Shown here piece after piece: positions 1-10,213 of a DNA stretch of 64,000 bases (position 1 is its first letter; each line of letters opens with the position of its first letter). This DNA comes from an uncultured Gammaproteobacteria bacterium (GTDB lineage: Bacteria > Pseudomonadota > Gammaproteobacteria > Steroidobacterales > Foliamicaceae): contig OX639965.1 in assembly GCA_951828235.1 (NCBI GenBank), positions 2,371,556-2,435,555 on the forward strand, given 5' to 3'. The notes below the pieces were generated by a model, which had not been told where the DNA came from, did no database searches, and worked only from the letters and a program-made list of their open reading frames with translations. The position numbers and the translations under genes were made by a program.

Positions 1-664
1 CCTTCAGCCGCCGGAACAGGCGCTCGACCTCGTTGCGCCGCTTGTACATCTCCCGGTCGTACTCCCAAGGATTCAAACGGTTGCTCTTCGGCGGGACGAC
101 CGGCACGAATCCGAGATGAAGCGCCAACTGGCGTGTCTGGTTGTCCTCGTAGGCGCGGTCCATCACCAACGCCGGGCGACCGGGCGGTGGTTTTATGCCG
201 CTTAGCAGCTTGCGGCCTTCGGGCGCGTCGTGCGCGTTGCCTGGAGAGAGCGAGAAGGCGAGTGCCGTTCGAGCATCCGCGGCAACCATATGAAGCTTGG
301 TGGTCCATCCGCCGCGGGACTTGCCGATGGCTTGCGGACCGTTTTTTTCGCGCCCCCGCACCATCCGGGTGCACCTTGACGCTGGTGCTGTCCAGACCCA
401 GCGCCTCCACCTTGATGCGCACGATCCGTTCCCGCTGCAGGTGCGCGAACACGCGGTCCAGCACCCCATTTTTGGACCAGCGGTTCATCCGCGTGTAGAT
501 GGTGTGCCAGTTGCCGAACCGTTTCGGCAGCCCGCGCCATTTGCAGCCGTGCTCGGCCACATAGAGGATCGCGTTGAGCACTTGGAGATTCGAGAGGCGG
601 ACGTTCCCGCGCTGCTTCGGAAGCAGCGAGGCGATCCGCTCGCACTGGGCCTCGGTGAGTTCCA
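1..664 (-). CDS. IS5-family transposase, two frames joined at a run of seven A; C-terminus outside window
   Basis: Starting at ATG 664 (MELTEAQCERIASLLPKQRG), preceded by an AGGAG, the minus strand encodes a typical IS427-group N-terminus and continues to a VHPDGAGA stretch with DSTSVKV, the first catalytic Asp region. At 342-348 there is a run of seven A on the coding strand. Downstream the family-typical sequence (NGPQAIGKSRGGW, then LALHLGFVPVVPPKSNRLNP) is in another frame. Losing one A would make one continuous protein. Many IS427-type elements make transposase by frameshifting or transcript slippage at such A-runs, so the gene may be functional by that route. The DDE glutamate region (EVERLFRRLK) reaches position 1. 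A mutational frameshift is the alternative. Confidence 0.75.
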
Positions 665-748
665 TATCGTTGATTCTCCTGCGCTTTTCCGCCTACAACA
701 ACAGGAAATAATGATACCACAAATATCCCTTTATGTGTTAACACGCCC
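1..748 (-). mobile_element. IS5-family (IS427-like) insertion sequence, cut by window edge
   Basis: The transposase frame on the minus strand fills most of this interval. The probable outer end is at about 748, where the sequence reads GGGCGTGTTAACAC inward from a CTAG site, an end type and target context that fit IS427-group elements. The other end lies outside the window, so no inverted repeat pair can be compared. The element sits at the 5' end of a broken DUF4238-like gene and probably caused that break. The boundary is inferred from end-like sequence and from where the downstream protein similarity begins. Confidence 0.6.
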
Positions 749-750
749 TA

Positions 751-1409
751 GTTCCCTGACACCTAAGCAAGCCCTGTGGGAGGAGTACTTCTACAGCAAG
801 GAATGGGACAATGGCACTCGATCTCCTGATGCCGAGCATCGATTGAGTAAGTTGGAGAATAGGTTCGCTCGCATTTACGTCTTGCTCAAGGAAGCTGCAA
901 GAGCCGGCAACACGTTCGAATTATCGGGCAAGAAGCTGGCCACGATACGGCACTTTCTGAGAGTGCAATTCGTAAGGTCGCGAGGCGTACGGAATCTAAT
1001 TGAACAGCTTCCTGCCGAGACGAGGCAAAAGAAGAATGCTTGGATAGACGCGATATTTGATGTTCCTCTTCACCCAAAGATAGAGGCCGCATTAGCGTCG
1101 AAGGGCCTAGTCTTGCAGATCCGTGGAGAAAGCAGGAAGGTCTTTATTGTCGGAGATAGCCCAATATGCGCTCTGAGTTTTGCCTACCAAGGGCGGCAAA
1201 ACTCAGAGTTTTGCATGCCAATTGCAAGCGATGTAGCAATTGCCATGTCAACTACTGTCAATCACCCAATCACGAGGCAACTTAACGACCACCAAGTTTC
1301 CATAATCAATCGGGAAGTCGCGAGGCAAAGCGATACCATCGCGTCGCACTCACCTGTCGTTACCAAATCCTTGCGAAGGGCGCCTGCGAAGGAACCAAAG
1401 AGTGGATGA
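751..1409 (+). pseudogene. DUF4238-like protein, 5' end removed by IS5-type insertion
   Basis: About 219 codons run in frame from the IS edge to TGA 1409 without a plausible own start codon. The segment is polar and mostly helical (a WEEYFYSKEWDNG stretch, then KLENRFARIYVLLKEA), followed by a C-terminal part with VGDSPI, a PIASDVAIAMS segment and an IINREVARQS helix. That pattern (a late D-x-P motif, then a P-I-x-x-D-x-A segment and a final N-x-x-x-A-x helix) recalls DUF4238 proteins of unknown function, whose N-terminal part is missing here. The family call is by eye and moderate. What is clear is that the 5' part is absent and replaced by an insertion sequence. Confidence 0.45.
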
Positions 1410-1454
1410 CAACTGTAACGAATGGTTCCGCCCCAGTATGGCGTCTGTCACGGC

Positions 1455-1988
1455 TTACTTGATTCCGTTTTTCTCCAAAACCTTTTCCATAATCTCGCCA
1501 AAATCATCCCCGAAAAGAAGGGGTAAATACCATGCGGCCCACTCCGAAAACTCGTCCATGGACACCTCCTCATCCCCCGCCGCCTTGCAGGTATATGTAC
1601 CGCTTGGCGATACTTTTTCGCCCGTCCCAGCACCAGAGAAATCATAGCTAGCGCCCGTTCCGTCCGGCTCTATCGAAAAGGAATGTTCCCAACTGCCATC
1701 TTCGTTTAAGTCCCAGTTCCAGCGCAGTGATAATCCGTCTAGGCTGAATGCTGCAGGAAAAGACGCCCCTGCATACTACAGGCGCCCGTATCCGGTTTCC
1801 CCGGGCTTAGTCCCAGCGGAATGCCAAAGCGTTGTGAGCACCCTTCCATTGTTTCGCAAGAACTCCCGGCATTCCCACTTTTCAGCCACGGTCGGCTCAA
1901 CCTCGTTCTCTTCAGAATCAACGCTCTGGTCGGCCGCAATCAATGGCGCGCCCACCAATAGGGCGAAGGCAAATAGATGTGCTCGCAT
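1455..1988 (-). pseudogene. Exported protein of unknown function with an in-frame amber stop
   Basis: ATG 1988 opens a clear signal peptide (MRAHLFAFALLVGAPLIAAD) followed by an acidic domain with EKWECREFL. A TAG at 1776-1778 interrupts the frame after 70 codons. In the same frame, without any indel, coding-like sequence continues for another 107 codons (LDGLSLRWNWDLNEDGSWEHS, SGTYTCKAAGDEEV, EWAAWYLPLLFGDDFGEIMEK) to TAA 1455. Both halves carry a single Cys pair-like pattern and look like parts of one small secreted protein. I do not recognise the family. Neighbouring genes end in TAG normally, so recoding of TAG is unlikely and decay by one substitution is the simplest reading. Confidence 0.6.
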
Positions 1989-2152
1989 TGCTATCTATCC
2001 ATTTAATTATTTCAGCTGGGAATTGTGCACTTTCTTATCCTAGGAATTGCACACTCATCGAAAATTCGTATCGTCGCTCAAGCACGATCTCCCCTAGATT
2101 TGCATATGGCGTTGCTGCAACTAGAGTTTAGACAGGATTAGGAGTGCTGCAC

Positions 2153-2200
2153 TGACCGTTCCCCCGTGCCCCGAGCCACGTCGGATGGGTAGACCCGACT
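2153..2200 (+). repeat. Dispersed 45-bp repeat, divergent copy 1
   Basis: This copy begins TGACCGTTCC and continues through a CGAGCCA.GTCG core to GGTAGACC. Related copies lie at 4524, 10772, 21280 and 31000, all in the same orientation. Here it directly abuts the point where a GNAT gene fragment begins. It is the most diverged of the five together with the 4524 copy. Confidence 0.6.
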
Positions 2201-2566
2201 GCCTGGCAGGTACGCGCCGCCGGCTGGATCCTTGTTGCTGGTCCGCACGCTCAATGGCGCCGTCGCGGGCGGTGTAGGCATGTGGCCGCTTGAGCCGGGG
2301 GTCTGCGAAATGAAGCGCCTGTTCGTGCGCCCACCGTGGCGGGGCTCCGGCCTCGGACGGCGGCTGGCCGAGGCCGTCGTCGAGGCCGGACAAGCAGCTG
2401 GCTATGCCCGCATGCGCCTGGATACGCTCCCACACCTCGAGGCCGCTACAGTGCTCTACCGATCCATGGGTTTCATCGAGGCCGCGCCCCACGACGACAA
2501 TCCGTCACCCGGCGTCCTTTATTTGGAGAAGGCTCTCCAGGTGCCATGCCCGCTGCCTTCTGCCTG
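2200..2566 (+). pseudogene. GNAT acetyltransferase fragment (C-terminal two thirds)
   Basis: Nearly identical to the intact gene at 8602-9099 but starting only at the PGRYAPPAG segment, so about 50 N-terminal residues are missing. The acetyl-CoA binding part is retained (MKRLFVRPPWRG, then GSGLGRRLAEAVVE, matching the R-x-x-G-x-G/A motif), as is the C-terminal LYRSMGF strand. At about 2556 the sequence jumps, at a short CTGCCT homology, into the downstream PEP-utilising protein fragment, so the natural stop is lost. It is a decayed duplicate with no start codon of its own in a normal place. Confidence 0.75.
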
Positions 2567-3201
2567 CGCCGCGATGCCAGGAGCACATCGTGGACTACGT
2601 GGAGCACATCCTCGGAATTTTTCCCGAGCAGCCCGTCTGGTATCGGACCTTTGACGCCCCCAGCAACGAAGTCAATATGCTCTTGAACCACGATGCTCAC
2701 ATCATCGAAGAGACGCCGCTGGTGGGGATTCGCGGAATGCGACGCGCCCTCATGTTCAAGAAAACATTCGAATTGGAGATCGAGTTGGTTTCCGAGCTCA
2801 CGGCAAGCGGGCGCGGGCTCGGCTTTGACCGCCATGACAATCCTGCGTTAATTTCCGCACTGAGAGAATTACGCGAACGACTCGAAGGCGCGACTCTCTC
2901 GGTCGGAGGATATCTTCAGCCACCGTTCCTGAACAGCGCCAAGTCCATCGGTTTCGACAGTCTCGTGGTTCACTACGCCTCGCTACCGGATTTCACATCC
3001 GCTGACGCCTCGGAATTACCCGAGTCGGATTTCATGGCGAACTTCAAGAAAACCGACAACGAAAAACGGCTGCTCAAATGGGCTGGCGATTTGCTTCGCG
3101 TCGCGCGGACTCAAAATGAATCGGGCCTTCAAGGCAGCGGGCCTCGCATTGAACGTTCCACTTGGCTGGATGCCGCCGAATCAACTACATGCCCCGAGTA
3201 G
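2567..3201 (+). pseudogene. PEP-utilising enzyme barrel-domain protein, copy with internal deletion
   Basis: Same protein as 9181-10149, joined in frame behind the GNAT fragment. The first 40 or so codons are missing, and 210-213 bp in the middle are deleted: the sequence passes straight from the ELVSEL helix to ASGRGLGFD. In the intact copy the deleted stretch is bounded by two CGCGGCAA octamers, so slippage or microhomology-mediated deletion explains it. The deletion removes the HLMFPFVNE and AAMIETPSA strands of the barrel, so any product would not fold as the family does. The last 115 codons are almost unchanged relative to the intact copy, which points to a recent duplication. Confidence 0.75.
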
Positions 3202-3208
3202 CAATCAT

Positions 3209-3250
3209 GCTGGTGAACATAATTGGTATTGATGGCTGCGGCAGATAGAC
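3209..3250 (+). other. Possible remnant of a thymidylate-kinase-like P-loop start
   Basis: Directly after the PEP-utilising fragment an ATG opens MLVNIIGIDGCGR before a stop. The IIGIDG.G pattern is how thymidylate kinase-like proteins begin, just before the lysine of the P-loop. Only 13 codons remain. The corresponding spot after the intact copy (10155) starts with the same MLVN/MLAN but diverges at once. This is weak evidence that a nucleotide kinase gene once followed. The rest of 3250-3375 holds nothing I can assign. Confidence 0.25.
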
Positions 3251-3375
3251 ACAAATCGACCCGCTTCAGTGGCAGTCTTCATCTGGAATACGCAGTCTTC
3301 AGGAAAGCCGGCGCGGTTCATCTGCTTTGGAGGTGACCCGTTTGATAAAATTACGCAGGAACTTGGCGCACGACC

Positions 3376-3852
3376 ATGACTGACGCTCACTACTTTGGCT
3401 TACCGAGCACGGCGGCCGCTTGGCTGCGGTCCCCACCAAAAGATGCAGGTCTGGCGCCCGTGCCACGCAACACAGACAGTGTGAAGTTGCATCCCAATGC
3501 GCACAAGGGCATCCAGTCGTTTGTTCGTTACCTGGCAGACATCGAGCTGCCGCCAGTCTCGCGCTTGATCCTGTACGGCAGTTACGCCCGGGGCGATTTT
3601 GACCCCTTGAGTGATGTGGATGTAGCGGTTGTCCTGGCGGGAACAGCGCCAGAGGAAGGCAAAGCCGGCGCGTGCATTCGGCTGGGCTGGACCATCGGCA
3701 AGGCGGATGACGGCGCTCTGCACGAAACCCTGGTTGCGGTAAACCCGATGGTCCTGTGGGAAAGCGAACTAAGCAACCCGCAAGAGCAGGTGCGACCCTC
3801 CTTCTTTCACAACATCCTCAAAGACGGTATCGAAATCACGGCTGCACTGTGA
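3376..3852 (+). CDS. MNT-type nucleotidyltransferase (antitoxin of a HEPN/MNT pair)
   Basis: 158 residues with the minimal nucleotidyltransferase signature LILYGSYARGDFDPLSDVDVA at about residues 61-81: GS followed by two metal-binding Asp residues in the D-V-D arrangement. This matches DNA polymerase beta-like MNT proteins that neutralise HEPN toxins, in several cases by transferring AMP to a tyrosine of the toxin. The HEPN gene starts two bases after this stop, so the two form one transcription unit. The N-terminal 45 residues are unusually long for an MNT protein, and an internal start cannot be excluded. Its antitoxin role is inferred from the pairing. Confidence 0.8.
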   Translation: MTDAHYFGLPSTAAAWLRSPPKDAGLAPVPRNTDSVKLHPNAHKGIQSFVRYLADIELPPVSRLILYGSYARGDFDPLSDVDVAVVLAGTAPEEGKAGACIRLGWTIGKADDGALHETLVAVNPMVLWESELSNPQEQVRPSFFHNILKDGIEITAAL

Positions 3853-3854
3853 CT

Positions 3855-4295
3855 ATGCCGACGCGAATGCTCTTGGCCACCAGGGCGCTTCGGTCTGCGC
3901 AAACGCTGCTTGACGACGGAGATCCCAACGGCGCCTGCAACCGTGCGTACTACGCGGTCTTTGAAGCCATTAGCGTCGCTCTGGAAACGGCCAACGCGCC
4001 CGCCACCAAGACGCACAGGGGAATCAGGTCCCTGTTTGTGCAGTATTTCCCGAATCTTGCAAGAAAGGGCGAGACGGCCAGCAAGACCATCCATGACACT
4101 CAGTTAGCGCGCGAAGTGGCCGACTACCGGGGAGAGTTCGTACCTGCGGAGGAAGCGCGGCGGGCCGGTGCTTACGGTGTAGCCGTAGTCCGCCAAGCGA
4201 TAGGGCAACCGGGAAACCCGGTCGACGAGTTGACTCTGCCGGTCGCTCCTTGGGATGAGCCAGGGCCTGTCCAGCTCCTCGGGCAAGCGCGCTGA
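3855..4295 (+). CDS. HEPN-domain protein (putative RNase toxin of a HEPN/MNT pair)
   Basis: 146 residues. The first 60 give the HEPN helix with CNRAYYAVFEAISVAL, followed by KTHRGIRSLFVQYF and REVADYRGEF, the standard layout of HEPN proteins of the SAV/AbiV-like HEPN type that travel with MNT partners. I chose ATG 3855 because it lies two bases after the MNT stop and directly precedes the conserved helix. The strict R-x4-6-H RNase motif is not obvious, so catalysis could be lost or could use a variant. The C-terminal 25 residues are Pro-rich and not part of the domain. A strong hairpin terminator follows at 4458, beyond an intervening promoter. Confidence 0.8.
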   Translation: MPTRMLLATRALRSAQTLLDDGDPNGACNRAYYAVFEAISVALETANAPATKTHRGIRSLFVQYFPNLARKGETASKTIHDTQLAREVADYRGEFVPAEEARRAGAYGVAVVRQAIGQPGNPVDELTLPVAPWDEPGPVQLLGQAR

Positions 4296-4371
4296 AAAAC
4301 CGCTTTAGGTCAGGGCTTTGTTGGCAAAATCGTGTGGCTATTGCCTTTATATTGCTTGGTCACAAGCCGTG

Positions 4372-4401
4372 TTGACAAGTGAATTGACGATGGCGCATTA
4401 T
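4372..4401 (+). promoter_or_regulatory. Sigma-70-type promoter, TTGACA / CATTAT, 18-bp spacer
   Basis: TTGACA at 4372-4377 matches the -35 consensus exactly. CATTAT at 4396-4401 matches four of six -10 bases. The spacer is 18 bp. No protein start follows within the next 80 bases. Instead three hairpins and a terminator follow, so this promoter probably drives a short RNA. Confidence 0.55.
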
Positions 4402-4484
4402 CCGATCACAACCTATCGGTAATGGCTTAAGTGCGCTTAGGCCAGCAAGCGGAATAGCGGGGAGCTGCGGCTCCCCGTTTTTTT
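4402..4484 (+). ncRNA. Candidate small RNA of about 75-80 nt with three stem-loops
   Basis: Between the promoter at 4372 and the T-run ending at 4484 there are three consecutive stem-loops: CCGAT/ATCGG (4402-4419), an 8-bp stem GGCTTAAG/CTTAGGCC with one G-U pair and a TGCG loop (4424-4443), and the terminator stem CGGGGAGC/GCTCCCCG, also with a TGCG loop (4458-4477). TGCG belongs to the stable UNCG tetraloop class. No start codon with a ribosome site is present. I know of no named RNA that this matches. The transcript is inferred, and its target is unknown. Confidence 0.5.
4458..4484 (+). terminator. Rho-independent terminator
   Basis: Perfect 8-bp GC-rich stem (4458-4465 with 4470-4477), TGCG loop, then seven T at 4478-4484. 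It would end the candidate small RNA and any read-through from the HEPN gene. Confidence 0.85.
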
Positions 4485-4523
4485 GGAGGGCAGAATGCGG
4501 GTCTGCGCATTTGTTGACGGCGA

Positions 4524-4566
4524 TGACCGTTCCCCCGCAATCCGAGCTATGCCGCATAGGGAGACC
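4524..4566 (+). repeat. Dispersed 45-bp repeat, divergent copy 2
   Basis: TGACCGTTCC followed by a CGAGCTATG core and GGGAGACC. It shares the CCCCCG variant with the copy at 2153. As there, a GNAT gene fragment lies a short distance downstream (70 bp). Confidence 0.6.
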
Positions 4567-4634
4567 TTCAGTTGGGCGGCTTCAGAGAGCCATCAGGTTC
4601 CAAGTGAAGGATAAATTTGGCAAAGTTTCAATCG

Positions 4635-4753
4635 TGGATGAGCCGCGCCATCTCCAGGGTTTCCATGTGCGCGCTATGAACGAAGATGCCATCATTGCCG
4701 AAGCGGCCTCGGCCGCCGACATGGCGGAGATCCGTGCGATGTTCGTCAAATAA
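4635..4753 (+). pseudogene. GNAT acetyltransferase fragment (N-terminal 38 codons)
   Basis: Matches the beginning of the intact gene at 8560-8680, including the DEPRHLQGF leader, MNEDA and the SAADMAEIRA helix. A TAC-to-TAA change gives a stop at 4751-4753, and homology ends about 20 bases later at GGCTGGGTCG. The fragment supplies the piece that the 2200 copy lacks, but the two are 2 kb apart with unrelated DNA between them, so they are independent remnants. The leader upstream of the second ATG is conserved between copies, which leaves open whether translation starts there. Confidence 0.75.
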
Positions 4754-4845
4754 CAGCGGTGGCTGGGTCGTCTTTCGAAAAAATCCGTGTAATTTATCTA
4801 AATGGCTTTAAGGTCTTTTTCGCAACAAATTGCCACCTTTATTGG

Positions 4846-4874
4846 TTGACAACCGTTTGAACGATTCGCATACT
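4846..4874 (+). promoter_or_regulatory. Sigma-70-type promoter, TTGACA / CATACT, 17-bp spacer
   Basis: TTGACA at 4846-4851 is a perfect -35 box. CATACT at 4869-4874 matches four of six -10 positions at the optimal 17-bp spacing. Downstream lies a structured leader ending in a terminator-like hairpin at 4921, before the TTG start of a DUF3800 fragment at 4968. Confidence 0.55.
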
Positions 4875-4880
4875 CTTGCT

Positions 4881-4953
4881 TAGAAACTCTAATTGTCGAC
4901 CCCCGTGTGGGCGACGGACCCTATGGCCACCATTCGGTGGCCATAGCTTTTTC
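4881..4953 (+). ncRNA. Candidate small RNA or attenuator leader
   Basis: About 70 nt from the predicted start to the T-run. It contains a first stem (GTCG plus CCC pairing with GGG plus CGAC, one bulged A) and a perfect 11-bp stem at 4921-4946 followed by CTTTTT. It can be read as a free small RNA or as the attenuated leader of the following DUF3800 gene, which is now truncated. Its arrangement (exact TTGACA, hairpin, terminator hairpin) repeats that of the unit at 4402, although the sequences differ. Confidence 0.4.
4921..4952 (+). terminator. Hairpin terminator, 11-bp perfect stem
   Basis: CTATGGCCACC pairs with GGTGGCCATAG around an ATTC loop (4921-4946), followed by C and five T. Confidence 0.75.
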
Positions 4954-4967
4954 AGAGGCTGCGAACT

Positions 4968-5130
4968 TTGAAAATTTGCTTCATTGATGAAGCTGGAGAT
5001 CTTGGATTACTCCGCAATCCGCCCAGTCCAAATGACCAGCCGGTGCTAATCGTAGGCGGTCTATTCGTTGATGTCGGAAGGCTTGCGAACCTGACACGAG
5101 ATTTCCTGAACCTCAAATTCCGGTTCTTCC
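4968..5130 (+). pseudogene. DUF3800-family protein, N-terminal fragment
   Basis: TTG 4968 opens MKICFIDEAGDLG, then PVLIVGGLFVDVGRLANLTRDFLNLK. The N-terminal IDE.GD plus a following hydrophobic GG.. strand is the DUF3800 signature; these proteins are RNase H-fold-like and of unknown function, often found in defence islands. After about 54 codons the sequence runs into an inverted transposase remnant, so more than two thirds of the protein is missing. ATG is absent, and the TTG start is chosen because it directly precedes the conserved start. Confidence 0.6.
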
Positions 5131-5140
5131 CCCGCTTGTC

Positions 5141-5262
5141 TTATCCGTCTTCCATGCCCTTGGATCGAATCCTGCCTTTTTTGGCCAGGATCATGAACGC
5201 GGCGAGTTGGAGGAAGGCCAGGAAGTTTTCGGCATAGTATTCGAACCGACGCCAAAGGCCGG
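5141..5262 (-). pseudogene. IS5-family transposase, C-terminal remnant
   Basis: Reading the minus strand, about 36 codons encode RRFEYYAENFLAFLQLAAFM and end at TAA 5141. R-x-F-E-x-x-A-x-N-F-L is the usual end of IS5-type transposases, following the DDE glutamate. No ends or other parts are present. Confidence 0.6.
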
Positions 5263-5410
5263 GTGCGCAAACGCTACCGCGACGAGAACGTGATGACGCC
5301 CTATGAGAAGCTGAAGTCGCTGGACAACGCCGAACAGCACCTGCGCCCCGGCGTCACCTTCGGGCAACTCGACGCCGTGGCCTTCAAGATCAGCGACTTC
5401 GAAGCGGCGC

Positions 5411-5412
<2 letters not shown>
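5263..5412 (+). pseudogene. Integrase-type transposase, C-terminal remnant
   Basis: About 50 codons without a start: GRVRKRYRDENVMTPYEKLK, then AEQHLRPGVTFGQLDAVAFK. The MTP.EKL motif and LRPG.T closing segment occur at the C-terminus of rve-domain transposases. It is fused at both edges to unrelated remnants. A possible N-terminal remnant of a similar transposase lies at 15770. Confidence 0.5.
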
Positions 5413-8361
<2,949 letters not shown>

Positions 8362-8601
8362 GTGTGGATTATGAAGGACAACAGGCAACTGCATGTGCGG
8401 CAAGAGCGGCTTCAGCGGTTACCGTGGCAGGTAGGTTCCCTTTATCCGCGTACCAACTTGCTTAGGTTGGCCGCAGCCAACTGGATTTTGGGGATCCAAT
8501 ACTTGTGCTGGAAGTTACTGCGAATAAGGTGAGACAATGAGTGCCGCCATGTCTCAATAATGGACGAGCCGCGCCATCTCCAGGGTTTCAATGTGCGCGC
8601 T

Positions 8602-9099
8602 ATGAACGAAGATGCCACCATCGCCGAAGCGGAATCGGCCGCCGACATGGCGGAGATCCGTGCGCTGTTCGTCGAATACCAGCAGTGGCTGGGTGTCGAC
8701 CTGTGCTTCAAGGATTTTGCCGAAGAGATCGACAACCTGCCTGGCAGGTACGCGCCGCCGGCTGGGTCCTTACTGCTGGTCCGCACGCTCGATGGCGCCG
8801 TCGCGGGCGGTGTAGGCATGTGGCCGCTTGAGCCGGGGGTCTGCGAAATGAAGCGCCTGTTCGTGCGCCCACCGTGGCGGGGCTCCGGCCTCGGACGGCG
8901 GCTGGCCGAGGCTGTCGTCGAGGCCGGACAAGCGGCTGGCTATGCCCGCATGCGCCTGGATACGCTCCCACACCTTGAGGCCGCGACGCTACTCTACCGA
9001 TCCATGGGTTTCATCGAGGTCGCGCCCGATTACGACAATCCGTCACCCGGCGTCCTTTATTTGGAGAAGGCTCTCCAGGTGCGATGCGCGCTGCCTTGA
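8602..9099 (+). CDS. GNAT-family N-acetyltransferase
   Basis: 165 residues from ATG 8602 (an in-frame ATG at 8560 adds 14 residues that are conserved in the fragment at 4635). The GNAT layout is complete: N-terminal SAADMAEIRALFVEYQQWLG, the LVRTLDGAVAGGVGMWPL strand pair, EMKRLFVRPPWRGSGLGRRL (motif A, acetyl-CoA pyrophosphate loop) and the C-terminal LYRSMGFIEV. GVDLCFKDF and YAPP segments are typical of a common GNAT subfamily of unknown substrate. Two broken copies lie upstream at 2200 and 4635. The stop lies inside a 34-bp inverted repeat shared with the end of the next gene. Confidence 0.85.
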   Translation: MNEDATIAEAESAADMAEIRALFVEYQQWLGVDLCFKDFAEEIDNLPGRYAPPAGSLLLVRTLDGAVAGGVGMWPLEPGVCEMKRLFVRPPWRGSGLGRRLAEAVVEAGQAAGYARMRLDTLPHLEAATLLYRSMGFIEVAPDYDNPSPGVLYLEKALQVRCALP

Positions 9100-9123
9100 A
9101 GGCCCGATTCATTTTGAGTCCGC
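9090..9123 (+). repeat. 34-bp inverted repeat, left arm
   Basis: Reverse complement of 10053-10086 with one mismatch (and of the corresponding place in the deleted copy, near 3108-3141, with none). It spans the GNAT stop codon and about 25 bp of 3' flank. The right arm lies in the last 35 codons of the PEP-utilising-type gene, so the pair brackets that gene. Confidence 0.8.
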
Positions 9124-9180
9124 ACTACGTTACGTGAGCATCTTGAAGTGTGTTGCTAGCGCAAGACGAGTAGGACTGTT

Positions 9181-10149
9181 ATGGATATACACGTAGGACT
9201 GAGTGCCGAGCGAATCGACAGTCGTTTGCCAGAATTCGTGACTGGCGTCGGCATGCTTCGTTCCGAGTACCTCTGCCGGCGTATCGGCTACCACCTGCCT
9301 GCGCCGCGATGCCAGGAGCACATCGTGGACTATCTGGAGCACGTCCTCGGAATTTTTCCCGAGCAGCCCGTCTGGTATCGGACCTTCGACGCCCCCAGCA
9401 ACGAAGTCAATATGCTCGTGAACCACGATGCTCACATCATCGAAGAGACGCCGCTGGTGGGGATTCGCGGAATGCGACGCGCCGTCATGTTCAAGAAAAC
9501 ATTCGAATTGGAGATCGAGCTGGTTTCCGAGCTCGCGGCAAAGCACTCGAACTTACACCTCATGTTCCCGTTCGTGAACGAACTTAATGAACTCGAGTAC
9601 GGTATGCAAACGGCGAGTCACTTCGGTTTCCGAAATCGCATCGCGGCCATGATCGAGACACCGTCAGCCGTGCAACTGGCCGGCCGTTTTGTGGAAATGG
9701 GGGTTAGCGACTTCCTGGTTGGCATGAATGACCTTGCCGGTTTATTCGCGGCAAGCGGGCGCGGGCTCGGCTTTGACCGCCATGACAATCCTGCGTTAAT
9801 TTCCGCACTGAGAGAATTACGCGAACGACTCGAAGGCGCGACTCTCTCGGTCGGAGGATATCTTCAGCCACCGTTCCTGAACAGCGCCAAGTCCATCGGT
9901 TTCGACAGTCTCGTGGTTCACTACGCCTCGCTACCGGATTTCACATCCGCTGACGCCTCGGAATTACCCGAGTCGGATTTCATGGCGAACTTCAAGAAAA
10001 CCGACAACGAAAAACGGCTGCTCAAATGGGCTGGCGATTTGCTTCGCGTCGCGCGGACTCAAGATGAATCGGGCCTTCAAGGCAGCGGGCCTCGCATTGA
10101 ACGTTCCACTTGGCTGGATGCTGCCGAATCAACTACATGCCCCGAGTAG
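9181..10149 (+). CDS. PEP-utilising enzyme TIM-barrel domain protein (stand-alone)
   Basis: 322 residues resembling the C-terminal PEP-binding barrel of PEP synthase, PPDK and enzyme I. Seen in order: GVGMLRSEYL (compare GIGLLRTEF), PVWYRTFDAPSNE (R-T-x-D motif), ETPLVGIRGMRR (N-P-x-L-G-x-R-G-x-R), HLMFPFVNELNELE, AAMIETPSAV (metal Glu) and FLVGMNDLAGLF (G-x-N-D-L-x-Q). The catalytic Cys of the family, usually in GGE-x-A-x-D-P, is replaced by GGYLQPPFLNSAKS, so the classical proton donor appears missing. No swivelling phosphohistidine domain or nucleotide-binding domain is nearby, so it may be a lyase-like or scaffold variant. The ATG was taken from the first one in frame. A deleted copy is at 2567. 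Confidence 0.75.
   Translation: MDIHVGLSAERIDSRLPEFVTGVGMLRSEYLCRRIGYHLPAPRCQEHIVDYLEHVLGIFPEQPVWYRTFDAPSNEVNMLVNHDAHIIEETPLVGIRGMRRAVMFKKTFELEIELVSELAAKHSNLHLMFPFVNELNELEYGMQTASHFGFRNRIAAMIETPSAVQLAGRFVEMGVSDFLVGMNDLAGLFAASGRGLGFDRHDNPALISALRELRERLEGATLSVGGYLQPPFLNSAKSIGFDSLVVHYASLPDFTSADASELPESDFMANFKKTDNEKRLLKWAGDLLRVARTQDESGLQGSGPRIERSTWLDAAESTTCPE
10053..10086 (+). repeat. 34-bp inverted repeat, right arm
   Basis: Pairs with 9090-9123 as described there. It encodes ARTQDESGLQGS of the PEP-utilising-type protein on the plus strand. Confidence 0.8.
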
Positions 10150-10213
10150 CAGTCATGCTGGCGAATGATTTTTTCGCTCAGCCCAGGTGGACCGATTTCG
10201 GCGGGAAGATCAC

